The translations under genes were made by a program, and so were the position numbers. Shown piece after piece: positions 8,053 through 15,136 of a DNA stretch of 19,760 bases; the first letter of the stretch is position 1; each line of letters opens with the position of its first letter. This stretch comes from JBLIKP01 sp047635375. Its GTDB lineage: Bacteria > Bacteroidota > Bacteroidia > Sphingobacteriales > Sphingobacteriaceae. The stretch spans positions 1 through 19,760 of the forward strand of contig JBLIKP010000042.1 of NCBI GenBank assembly GCA_047635375.1, in the 5' to 3' direction. A model generated the notes under the pieces. That model worked only from the letters and a program-made list of their open reading frames with translations, was not told where the DNA came from and ran no database searches.

Positions 8053-9963
8053 ATGAGAAGACTATTACTTGTATTAACAGTATGTGCGGTGCCTGCAGCA
8101 ATGATGGCACAGAGCAAGACTTCAGGAAATTCAACACGACCGATTCAAACGCAATTTAACGGTTCGGAAATTCTTCCTGCAGCGTCAAAAACAAAAGTAG
8201 CTAATAAAGCAAACGATCACGTAACTGAGATCGGTTCTACTACTTATGACCTTCAAACTAACCAATCAATGGGTCGCCGTATCATTAATCACGGTGATAG
8301 CACACTTTCTGCAACGTGGACAATCTCTCAAGAATTTGGTAATTCAGATGCTCCTTTTGCTGATCGTGGAACGGGTTACAACTATTTCGATGGATCTGAA
8401 TGGGGACCTGAGCCGGATGAGCGTCTTGAAAAAGGACTTAGAACAGGATGGCCTAGTATTTCAATTTCTTCTGACGGACGTGAAGTTGTTGTAGCACACT
8501 CGCCTCAATCAGGTCAAGTAACTTTAGGAGTTCTTTCTAACTCTGCAAAAGGTGAAAGTGATTTTTCTTTGAAAACTCCTTTCAAAAACAACGCATCCAA
8601 CATTTGGGTAAGAACTGCTGCAGTAGATAGCTTCCTTTATGTAATTTCTAATCACACTGCATCTGACGGTGATTTAACCGACTCAAATGGTATCACTTCG
8701 CCAATGTATTACTCTCGTTCTATTAACAACGGAGATACTTTCGCAATTGACCATATCGCACTTCCAGGATACGATTCAACTAACTTCTCTTCGGGTGGTG
8801 GTGATGGATACGCTATTGATGCTAAAGATTCAATCGTAGCTATTTCTTACACCGCTGGTGGAACTAACTTCCTAGCACTTTGGCTATCTAAAGATTACGG
8901 TATTAACTTTGAATTAATCAATGTTGACTCTTTCCCATTCCCTAACTTAGGCGCAGCTCAAGACACGGTTCAAACTGATGTTGACGGTGATGGTGCAACT
9001 GATACTGTATTAGTTGCTGATCATACTTCTGTTTTAATCGACAACGATGGCGAAACTCACGTTTTCTGGACTGAATACAGATTATACAACGATGGAAAAG
9101 ATGCTGGTACTCCAGGTAGTTTCATCCCATTCTATAACACTGAACAAATCGTCGGTCTTAAGCATTGGAGTACAAGAGACACTAGTGTTCAATACATCGC
9201 AAGAATGATTGACTGTGATGGTGGTGATGGCGCAATTACAATGGGATCTGCTTACAATTCAGAAGGTAACCGTTACGGAAACTCATACACCCTAAAGACT
9301 CCACAAGCTGGAATCAACGACGCTGGTGACATCTTTGTTACTTACTCTGCTTTAGTTGAGCGTGACACTACTACTTTTGACAATTCTATCGTTGCTGGAC
9401 AACAATACAGCGATGTATTTGTAATCTACACTGAAGATAACGGTGCTACTTGGTCTGACCAACAAAACATTTCAGCTTCTGCTGGTGTTGAGGATGTTTT
9501 CCCATCAATCGCACGTGACGTAGACGATAACATTCACGTGCTTTACATGAGCGACGAAGAGCCTGGAACTATCCTACAAGGATCTGACCAAGCATCTTTA
9601 ATGGCAATGAACTACGCTAAAGTTTCTGTAGCTGATATTAAAGCTGGAACTTTAGGTAACACTAACTGTCCTATCGCTACTGGTATTGATACTAAAGCAC
9701 TTGCAAGAGCGCTTTCTCAAAACTACCCTAACCCAGCAAACACTATCTCTAACATCGACTTACGTTTGAACGAAACTACTAACCTTGAGCTAACGCTTAA
9801 GAATGTTCTTGGACAAACTGTAGCTGTTGTTGCAAACGGTGTTTATGCTCCAGGTTTACATAACTTCAGCATAAGCGTAGATAACCTTTCAAACGGGGTT
9901 TACTTCTACAGCTTAACTGCTAATGGCACATCAGTTGCTCAAAAAGTAATTGTAGGGAAATAA
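8053..9963 (+). CDS. Secreted Asp-box protein with T9SS type A sorting domain (paralogue 1)
   Basis: 636 residues, specific function unknown. Residues 1-20 (MRRLLLVLTVCAVPAAMMAQ) form a Sec signal peptide. The body carries three Asp-box-like motifs, as in sialidase/BNR beta-propellers: SINNGDTF (223-230), SKDYGINF (279-286) and TEDNGATW (460-467). A calcium-loop-like DVDGDGATD is at 309-317. The last ~87 residues (SQNYPNPANT, LGQTV, LSNGVYFYSL, VAQKVIVGK) are a T9SS type A C-terminal sorting domain, so the protein should cross the outer membrane and be anchored or released. No sialidase catalytic arginine triad could be identified. Codons favour AAC, GAC, CGT and ACT, unlike the next gene, which hints at high expression. 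TAAAATTG at 7983 is a poor match to a -7 box; a strong terminator follows. Confidence 0.88.
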   Translation: MRRLLLVLTVCAVPAAMMAQSKTSGNSTRPIQTQFNGSEILPAASKTKVANKANDHVTEIGSTTYDLQTNQSMGRRIINHGDSTLSATWTISQEFGNSDAPFADRGTGYNYFDGSEWGPEPDERLEKGLRTGWPSISISSDGREVVVAHSPQSGQVTLGVLSNSAKGESDFSLKTPFKNNASNIWVRTAAVDSFLYVISNHTASDGDLTDSNGITSPMYYSRSINNGDTFAIDHIALPGYDSTNFSSGGGDGYAIDAKDSIVAISYTAGGTNFLALWLSKDYGINFELINVDSFPFPNLGAAQDTVQTDVDGDGATDTVLVADHTSVLIDNDGETHVFWTEYRLYNDGKDAGTPGSFIPFYNTEQIVGLKHWSTRDTSVQYIARMIDCDGGDGAITMGSAYNSEGNRYGNSYTLKTPQAGINDAGDIFVTYSALVERDTTTFDNSIVAGQQYSDVFVIYTEDNGATWSDQQNISASAGVEDVFPSIARDVDDNIHVLYMSDEEPGTILQGSDQASLMAMNYAKVSVADIKAGTLGNTNCPIATGIDTKALARALSQNYPNPANTISNIDLRLNETTNLELTLKNVLGQTVAVVANGVYAPGLHNFSISVDNLSNGVYFYSLTANGTSVAQKVIVGK

Positions 9964-9986
9964 TTTTCCTCACCAATAAATTAAAA

Positions 9987-10020
9987 ATCCCGCTTGGTTC
10001 GCCAAGCGGGATTTTTTTTT
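9987..10020 (+). terminator. Strong intrinsic terminator after paralogue 1
   Basis: ATCCCGCTTGG (9987-9997) pairs perfectly with CCAAGCGGGAT (10002-10012) around a TTCG tetraloop, extended by A-T pairs and followed by a run of T residues to 10020. It separates the two paralogues into distinct transcripts. Confidence 0.93.
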
Positions 10021-10049
10021 GTAAAAAAAATCCAAAGCACTTTTTCTTA

Positions 10050-10077
10050 TTGCTTTACGCAGAATTTTTTAGATTTG
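10050..10077 (+). promoter_or_regulatory. Bacteroidota-type promoter for paralogue 2
   Basis: TTG at 10050-10052, 17 bases, then TAGATTTG at 10070-10077: a full match to the flavobacterial TTG-N17-23-TAnnTTTG pattern. It lies just after the preceding terminator and 23 bases before the ATG at 10101. Confidence 0.65.
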
Positions 10078-10100
10078 GGAAACAACTATAAAACAAACCC

Positions 10101-11948
10101 ATGAAAAGAATCATACTTCCTATTCTTGCATTGGCCATTCCAATTACAACCATCGGACAAGAAATCGCTTCAAAAAATATTAAAGCTGAAATAGGCAATG
10201 GCCTTTCAATAAAAAAAGCCCCAAGATTCAATCCTAAAATCTCTCAACATCAAGCTGCATTTGAAATTGAAGTAATTGGAAATACAACCTACGACCTCCA
10301 AACCAATAACAGTATGGCCAGAAGAATATTGGCCTACCCTGACGGAAGAGTTTCGGCAATATGGACCATGTCTCAAGAATTTGGGGATGCCTCTGGAGCC
10401 TTTGGTGATAGAGGAACAGCATATAACCATTTCGATGGTACAAGCTGGGGAGAAGAACCTTCTGAAAGAATTGAAAATAACATAAGAACGGGATGGCCTA
10501 GCATCGCACTTGACGCAGATGGAAATGAACTTATCATCTCTCATGATTTCGTAAGAAATGAGTTAATAAAAAGCGTTAGCGGAACAATAGGTAGTGATTC
10601 TTATGACCAATCCCTTCCCTTCCCAAAAACGGGTGCTGTTTGGGCTAAATCTGCTAGTGTAGATAGTAACCTATACGTAATAAGCACAATTAACACAGGC
10701 GCGGTTGATTCCCCAGGAATTTCTGTTCCTATGGTATATTCTAGATCTACTGATGGTGGAATTACTTTCGCCGAAGACCAAACCTACCTTCCTGGCTATG
10801 ACAGTAACTCATACTTTAACGGGTCTGCAGATAATTACTTTATCGATGCAAAGGATTCTACAGTGGCAATAGTTCTTGGTGGCTCTGGAGTTCATTTAAC
10901 ACTTTGGAAAAGCACTGACTACGGTGTATCCTTTGAACAAATTATTGTCGACTCATTTGCAATTAACGCATACAATGGCGACCAAAAAACTGACGAAGAT
11001 GGAGATGGAGCTACTGACACATTACTCACAAACGACGGGCAGGTAAGCTGCCTAATCGATAACGAAGGTATTGTTCATGTATTCTGGGGAAACCTTTCTA
11101 TTTTTAATGACGGGGAGGGAACTGCTGGAATTTTCTTTGAGAATGGGTTAAATCACTGGAGCGACGACGTAAAAGAAATCCAACAAATTGCTGAGGCTTT
11201 AGATTGCGATGGTGATTCAGTGACCACATTGGGTTCCGCAGCTTCAGCAGCTCGTTACGGAAATGCCATTTTTGCTCTAAATGCTCAGGCAGCAATTGAT
11301 TCGAACAACACTATTTACTTGATTTATTCAGCCGCTGTTGAAAATGACACTACTACTTTCGACAATTCGATTACTGAGGGTCAAAATTTCAATGACATTT
11401 ATGTAATTTACTCTGAGGACGACGGTGCAACTTGGTCCGAAACACAAAACATCTCTGCAAGTCCTTCGGAAGAAGACATTTTCCCTTCTATTGCCAGATT
11501 TGCTGATGACAATATTTACGTTTTCTGGCAAAAAGATGAGGAGCCAGGAACTATTCTTCAAGGAAGTGACCAAGCTGGCTTAATGGAAATGCTTTACACA
11601 GCAATCCCTGTAGCCGATATTAAAACAGGAACCATTGGAAATAATAATTGCCCAGTAAAAAACACAAACGTTGCTCAAAGGGAGCTTAAAAGTGCTTTGA
11701 GTCCAAATTATCCTAATCCTGCAAACACTACTTCAAACATCACCCTGAGCCTAACCCAAAACCAACATATAAACCTTACAGTTAAAAATATGCTTGGTCA
11801 AACCGTAAAGGAAGTTGCCAATAGAAATTTCCCAACGGGAAAACATTCATTTACAACTGAAGTTAATGACCTTCCAAATGGAGTGTATTTCTACAACCTA
11901 ACTTCAAATGGAGTTTCTGTAATGCAAAAATTAGTAGTTGGTAAATAA
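10101..11948 (+). CDS. Secreted Asp-box protein with T9SS type A sorting domain (paralogue 2)
   Basis: 615 residues and a clear tandem paralogue of the gene before it: both share TTYDLQTN-x-SM-x-RRI, the RTGWPSI segment, DEEPGTILQGSDQA and the whole sorting domain. Residues 1-20 (MKRIILPILALAIPITTIGQ) are a signal peptide. Asp boxes are STDGGITF (216-223), STDYGVSF (271-278) and SEDDGATW (438-445); the calcium-loop-like DEDGDGATD is at 298-306. The sorting domain (SPNYPNPANT ... LPNGVYFYNL ... LVVGK) starts near residue 530. The specific function is unknown. Codon use is ordinary for the region (more AAT and AGA), unlike paralogue 1. It has its own promoter and terminator, so the pair can be regulated separately. 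Duplication followed by divergence is the simplest reading. Confidence 0.87.
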   Translation: MKRIILPILALAIPITTIGQEIASKNIKAEIGNGLSIKKAPRFNPKISQHQAAFEIEVIGNTTYDLQTNNSMARRILAYPDGRVSAIWTMSQEFGDASGAFGDRGTAYNHFDGTSWGEEPSERIENNIRTGWPSIALDADGNELIISHDFVRNELIKSVSGTIGSDSYDQSLPFPKTGAVWAKSASVDSNLYVISTINTGAVDSPGISVPMVYSRSTDGGITFAEDQTYLPGYDSNSYFNGSADNYFIDAKDSTVAIVLGGSGVHLTLWKSTDYGVSFEQIIVDSFAINAYNGDQKTDEDGDGATDTLLTNDGQVSCLIDNEGIVHVFWGNLSIFNDGEGTAGIFFENGLNHWSDDVKEIQQIAEALDCDGDSVTTLGSAASAARYGNAIFALNAQAAIDSNNTIYLIYSAAVENDTTTFDNSITEGQNFNDIYVIYSEDDGATWSETQNISASPSEEDIFPSIARFADDNIYVFWQKDEEPGTILQGSDQAGLMEMLYTAIPVADIKTGTIGNNNCPVKNTNVAQRELKSALSPNYPNPANTTSNITLSLTQNQHINLTVKNMLGQTVKEVANRNFPTGKHSFTTEVNDLPNGVYFYNLTSNGVSVMQKLVVGK

Positions 11949-11970
11949 TCAATTGCCAAACATACCTTTA

Positions 11971-12002
11971 AAAGCCTTTCCAAATCGGAAGGGCTTTTTT
12001 TT
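11971..12002 (+). terminator. Intrinsic terminator after paralogue 2
   Basis: GCCTTTCC (11974-11981) pairs with GGAAGGGC (11987-11994) around an AAATC loop, with one G-U pair, flanked by A residues and followed by eight T residues. Confidence 0.9.
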
Positions 12003-12022
12003 GTTAATTTTCTTTAGGCCTG

Positions 12023-12049
12023 TCGGTAATTTGGAATTCCAATTACCGA
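12023..12049. repeat. Near-perfect 27-base palindrome
   Basis: The left arm TCGGTAATT and right arm AATTACCGA are exact reverse complements around a GGAATTCC centre, with a single unpaired T in the left half. No T run follows, so it is not a normal terminator. It could be an operator, an RNA stem-loop, or the end of the adjacent repeat. A single half site, AATTACCGA, recurs at 13082-13090. Confidence 0.6.
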
Positions 12050-12125
12050 TATTCACTTCTACCAACGGACGAGCAAGCTTGCGGCCACCACCAAGGAGGA
12101 ATGCAGTTTTAAAAGAAGGAAAACG

Positions 12126-12441
12126 AGTCTAATTTTACTAATTAACAATTACACATTAATAATTATTACCCCCGGCCCCGTGCGGCTGTCTCCCGGCATT
12201 ATTTTAAAATTATTATTTGCCCCAAAGTAAGGTGAGGGCGGACTGCGCTAAGCAACCCTTAATATGAAAAATGATATAGATAATTGAAATAATTTCCGCA
12301 GACTTTTTTCTTTAATTAAAATTCACTCAGTCGCGCTTGGGTTGTGGAGAGAGGCTTTCTTTGGAAAGACAAATAAAATTTTAAAATCAAGCCTTGATCT
12401 TTGCTCCCCTTTGTATCAAGACAAAGGGGAAAATCATCTTG
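12126..12441. repeat. Intergenic tandem repeat, copy 1
   Basis: Aligns with 12558-12872 at an offset of 431-433 bases. Three blocks are almost identical: one around ACAATTACACATTAATAATT, one around CCCCGTGCGGCTGTCTCCCG, and one around CAAGCCTTGATCTTTGCTCC running to the ATCATCTTG end. Between them is a more diverged middle that keeps TCGCGCTTGG. Similarity continues weakly to the left, to about 12077 (GGAGGAATGCAG). Neither strand shows an open frame conserved between the copies over the full unit. Type of element unknown; intergenic dispersed repeats are common in Bacteroidota genomes, and parts of this one look familiar from memory, which I cannot verify here. Confidence 0.85.
12386..12430. 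repeat. Conserved stem-loops in repeat copy 1
   Basis: ATCAA-GCC-TTGAT (12386-12398) is a small hairpin. It is followed by TCCCCTTTG (12405-12413) pairing perfectly with CAAAGGGGA (12422-12430) around an 8-base loop that contains ATCAAG. That loop is complementary to CTTGAT at 12393-12398, so a loop-stem interaction is possible. The same pair of structures is present in copy 2 (12817-12861). Confidence 0.7.
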
Positions 12442-12557
12442 AGGATCGCAAAGTCCAACTGCCCAAAATCTAATTTACTTCATAAACACTCATTGCACTT
12501 ATTTTAAGTAATTATTCAAACCCCAATTGGATTGCAGGCAGTTATCACGGAGGATTC

Positions 12558-12872
12558 GGTTTTAATTTTACTAACTAACAATTACACATTAATAATTATT
12601 ACCATCGCCCCGTGCGGCTGTCTCCCGGCATTATTTTAAAATTCTTATTTGTCCCAAAAGAAAGGCGCGGGCAGGTGGCGAAAGCAATCCTTAAGATGGG
12701 CAATGAAATAGAGTTGAGAAATAATTTTCGCAAAAAAAACAAATAAGGGAATTCTACATAATCGCGCTTGGATTGCACGGGAGGCCTTGCTTTTGGTTGA
12801 CAAATTGCTTTTCAAAATCAAGCCTTGATCTTTGCTCCCCTTTGCATCAAGACAAAGGGGAAAATCATCTTG
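12558..12872. repeat. Intergenic tandem repeat, copy 2
   Basis: Second copy of the unit at 12126-12441, in the same orientation. It carries the same conserved end blocks and hairpin; in the hairpin the only difference from copy 1 is one loop base. The middle section has several substitutions and small indels, so the duplication is not recent, or the two copies arrived separately. Confidence 0.85.
12817..12861. repeat. Conserved stem-loops in repeat copy 2
   Basis: Same arrangement as in copy 1: ATCAA-GCC-TTGAT, then a 9-bp stem 12836-12844 / 12853-12861. Both stem arms are unchanged relative to copy 1; the loop has one C for T. Confidence 0.7.
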
Positions 12873-12905
12873 GTAAACGAATTATCTTCCCTTCGCACAA
12901 TTTCT

Positions 12906-13085
12906 TTAAAACACTAATCCAACCTTAACATTCTTTTCATCGATGGAAAAAGGATAGAAACCAATTAAAAAACGAAAACCAATCCTGGCCAAATTGCTAT
13001 TAGCACCTAAACCTCTTCCCACAGATAATCGACTGCAAAACAAAGAATTCTCAGTGATAAAAAAAAAGAAAACCACTTTATAATT
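12906..13085 (-). pseudogene. Remnant of an outer-membrane beta-barrel protein gene (C-terminal end)
   Basis: On the minus strand a frame with no start codon runs about 50-60 codons to a TAA at 12908-12906. It contains LSVGRGLGANSNLARIGF, then RFLIGFYPFSIDEKNVKVGL and ends VF-stop. Alternating hydrophobic and polar residues, glycine-rich turns and a terminal phenylalanine are what the last strands of a Bacteroidota outer-membrane barrel look like. The part upstream of about 13058 is T-rich and gives low-complexity phenylalanine, and farther upstream stops and the ftsX promoter region interrupt it, so the rest of the gene is missing. It could be a chance open frame, but the composition argues against that. 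Confidence 0.45.
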
Positions 13086-13158
13086 ACCGATTTACCTAAT
13101 GGCACAGAAAATAACAAATAGACAATTCAACAATTCGTAATTCTTAACTCAATTTCAT

Positions 13159-13166
13159 TAGATTTG
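13159..13166 (+). promoter_or_regulatory. Bacteroidota -7 box for the ftsX operon
   Basis: TAGATTTG followed by C is an exact TAnnTTTG match 16 bases before the ftsX ATG. No TTG is seen at the -33 position. It is the first promoter-like site for the five-gene operon. Confidence 0.5.
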
Positions 13167-13182
13167 CAATAACTATCTAATT

Positions 13183-14058
13183 ATGGCTAGACATCCCAAT
13201 CCAACGGCGAAAAAGACCAAAACTACCTCCATTTCAACAGTGGTAAGCATTATGCTTGTGCTTCTTATGCTGGGAATGTTTGGACTTATCCTACTTCACG
13301 CCAAAAAAATATCTGATTATGTAAAGGAAAATATTGTCCTTTCGGTAATTGTAAAAGAAAACTCCCGTGAAGTAGATATCATCCAACTTCAAAAAAACCT
13401 TGATGTTTCTACTTATGTAAAAAACACAGCGTATGTAAGCAAGGAAATGGCGGCAGAAAAGCTTCAAAAAGATCTTGGAGAAGACTTTCTTGACTTTCTT
13501 GGATACAACCCTCTATTATCAACGGTTGATGTGTATTTAAAAGCAGAGTACGCCAACAACGATAGCATCGCCAAATTAGAACCGATAATCTTACAAAACG
13601 ACATTGTGAAAGAGGTTTATTACCAGAAATCTATGGTAAACCTTATCAACGACAACATTAAGACCATTTCGTTAATAATACTTGCTTTTAGCTCAATTCT
13701 TTTAATAATTGCCCTGGCATTAATTAACAATACTATTCGCCTAGCAATGTATTCTCAACGGTTCTTAATAAAAAGTATGCAGTTGGTTGGGGCCACCCAC
13801 CGCTTCATTAGCAAACCGTATTTAATGACCGGAGTTCTTCACGGAATAATTGGCGGATTACTGTCAATAATCTTTTTAATAGGAGGTTTATACTTTATCC
13901 AAGAACAAATTCCAGAGCTTATTATCCTTCAAGACATTAAAGAATTTGTAATTATCTTTGTGGCCTTAATCCTAGTAGGAATAATTATCACTTGGATAAG
14001 TACATTCTTTGCAGTTAGAAAGTATTTAAAATTAAAACTTGACGACCTTTATAGGTAA
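13183..14058 (+). CDS. ftsX: Cell division protein FtsX
   Basis: 291 residues; the membrane subunit of the FtsEX complex, which couples the FtsE ATPase in the cytoplasm to peptidoglycan hydrolase activation at the septum. The layout is typical: a cytoplasmic N-terminus, transmembrane helix 1 at about 18-39, a periplasmic domain at about 42-158, then helices at about 161-182, 214-238 and 254-276. The segment RLAMYSQRFLIKSMQLVGAT between helices 2 and 3 is the conserved cytoplasmic loop of the FtsX/MacB-type permease domain. ftsE is not adjacent, which is common in Bacteroidota. First gene of the operon, with the DUF3098 gene starting 12 bases after its stop. Confidence 0.95.
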   Translation: MARHPNPTAKKTKTTSISTVVSIMLVLLMLGMFGLILLHAKKISDYVKENIVLSVIVKENSREVDIIQLQKNLDVSTYVKNTAYVSKEMAAEKLQKDLGEDFLDFLGYNPLLSTVDVYLKAEYANNDSIAKLEPIILQNDIVKEVYYQKSMVNLINDNIKTISLIILAFSSILLIIALALINNTIRLAMYSQRFLIKSMQLVGATHRFISKPYLMTGVLHGIIGGLLSIIFLIGGLYFIQEQIPELIILQDIKEFVIIFVALILVGIIITWISTFFAVRKYLKLKLDDLYR

Positions 14059-14069
14059 ACAATAACATT

Positions 14070-14333
14070 ATGAGTAAGAAAAATTCAGCAAAAACTTCAA
14101 ATGAAACGAAGTCTTCTAATAATCAATTCCTTTTCAACAAGGATAATTACAAGCTTATGATTATTGGAGTTGCAATAATGATTTTGGGTTACCTTCTAAT
14201 GATTGGTGACGAAAATATTTACGATTTCAGAAAAACCACACTTGCCCCAATGGTAATTTTAGCTGGGATAATTTTCGAAATCTACGCCATCATGAAACCT
14301 ACTAAGTCAAATTCGGATAATCCCGAAGCTTAA
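14070..14333 (+). CDS. DUF3098 family small membrane protein
   Basis: 87 residues with a polar N-terminus (about 1-25) and two transmembrane helices, about 28-46 (MIIGVAIMILGYLLMIG) and 58-75 (LAPMVILAGIIFEIYAIM). The NKDNYKLMIIGV opening of the domain, the YDFRKTTLAPMV linker and the closing EIYAIMKP match DUF3098, a Bacteroidota family found between ftsX and uppP. Function not established; the constant neighbourhood suggests a role in the cell envelope near division or lipid-carrier recycling, which is inference. Confidence 0.9.
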   Translation: MSKKNSAKTSNETKSSNNQFLFNKDNYKLMIIGVAIMILGYLLMIGDENIYDFRKTTLAPMVILAGIIFEIYAIMKPTKSNSDNPEA

Positions 14334-14344
14334 ATATCAGATAA

Positions 14345-15136
14345 ATGTCAATTTTTGATGCCCTAATATTAGGGATAATTCAAGGACTAACTGAATTTCT
14401 ACCAGTTAGTTCAAGTGGCCATATTGAGCTAGGTAAAGCCATCCTAGGTGTCGAAATAACCGACAGTCTTACTTTTACCTTATTAGTCCACTTAGCTACC
14501 GTACTTAGTACAATTGTAATCTTCAGAAAAGTGCTACTCGATTTAATTATTGGAGTTTTTTCAACACCAAAATTTAACGAGGAAAAAAAATACGCACTAA
14601 TGATAATCCTTTCTATGGTTCCAGTTGGAATTATAGGTGTGTTATTTAAAGATGATTTAGAAGCTTTATTCACAGGTAAAATCGTCCTCGTTGGGCTAAT
14701 GCTATGTGTGACTGCAGTACTGCTTAGCTTCACTTATTACAAAAAAAACACCTCAGAAAACATCACTTACGGAAAGGCTTTAATTATTGGTATAGCCCAG
14801 TCTATTGCAGTTTTACCCGGTATTTCCAGATCCGGAGCAACAATCGCAACGGCATTATTGCTGAATGTAAAAAAAGAAGAGGCCTCCAAATTCTCTTTCC
14901 TTATGGTGCTTGCGCCGATAATAGGAGGTTCTTTATTAGAATTTAAGGATGTAGACTTTTCACAAGTAGCAGCTGGCGCCGATAGCAATCTTGCATTACT
15001 TATTGGGTTTATTGCTGCCTTCGCAAGTGGACTATTTGCTTGTAAAATCATGATCAACATCGTAAATAAAGGAAAGCTTATTTACTTTGCCATCTATTGC
15101 TTAATCGCCGGACTTATTGCAATCTTTTTTGGATAA
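14345..15136 (+). CDS. uppP: Undecaprenyl-diphosphate phosphatase UppP (BacA)
   Basis: 263-residue polytopic inner-membrane enzyme that dephosphorylates undecaprenyl pyrophosphate, renewing the lipid carrier for peptidoglycan and other polymers; overproduction in other bacteria gives bacitracin resistance. The first signature is QGLTEFLPVSSSGH with the (E/Q)xxxE pair Q13/E17 and the serine cluster ending in H26. The second is PGISRSGATIATALLL with the conserved R162. Length is normal. It starts 12 bases after the DUF3098 gene, and its TAA stop shares one base with the truB ATG. Confidence 0.97.
   Translation: MSIFDALILGIIQGLTEFLPVSSSGHIELGKAILGVEITDSLTFTLLVHLATVLSTIVIFRKVLLDLIIGVFSTPKFNEEKKYALMIILSMVPVGIIGVLFKDDLEALFTGKIVLVGLMLCVTAVLLSFTYYKKNTSENITYGKALIIGIAQSIAVLPGISRSGATIATALLLNVKKEEASKFSFLMVLAPIIGGSLLEFKDVDFSQVAAGADSNLALLIGFIAAFASGLFACKIMINIVNKGKLIYFAIYCLIAGLIAIFFG

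Larger units (their letters stand above)
11949..13182. other. 1.2 kb stretch without an intact gene
   Basis: Contents in order: the terminator of paralogue 2; a palindrome (12023-12049); repeat copy 1 (core 12126-12441); a 116-base linker (12442-12557) in which I see nothing beyond a weak leftward extension of copy 2; repeat copy 2 (core 12558-12872); a minus-strand outer-membrane protein remnant (12906 to about 13085); and the ftsX promoter box (13159-13166). The frame 11938-12132 on the plus strand is open but runs from inside the previous gene through its terminator and the palindrome, so it is not a gene. Confidence 0.7.

Noticed and set aside
8053..11948. Calling the paralogues sialidases because of their Asp boxes
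   Set aside because: Asp boxes are structural and occur in many propellers; the sialidase catalytic arginines and FRIP motif could not be seen.
11938..12132. Open plus-strand frame of 64 codons overlapping the end of paralogue 2
   Set aside because: It begins inside the previous gene and runs through a strong terminator and a palindrome; no conserved protein pattern.
12386..12450. Possible small protein read from the repeat (QALIFAPLCIKTKGKIIL in copies 1 and 2)
   Set aside because: The shared frame follows from the conserved hairpin DNA; it has no start codon and the two copies diverge right after the repeat end.
12077..12872. Possible CRISPR array
   Set aside because: Only two long imperfect units of over 300 bases; no short regular repeats, spacers or cas genes.
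15097..15135. Upstream extension of truB to an ATG inside uppP
   Set aside because: The extension lies within conserved uppP sequence, and the family N-terminus fits the ATG at 15136.
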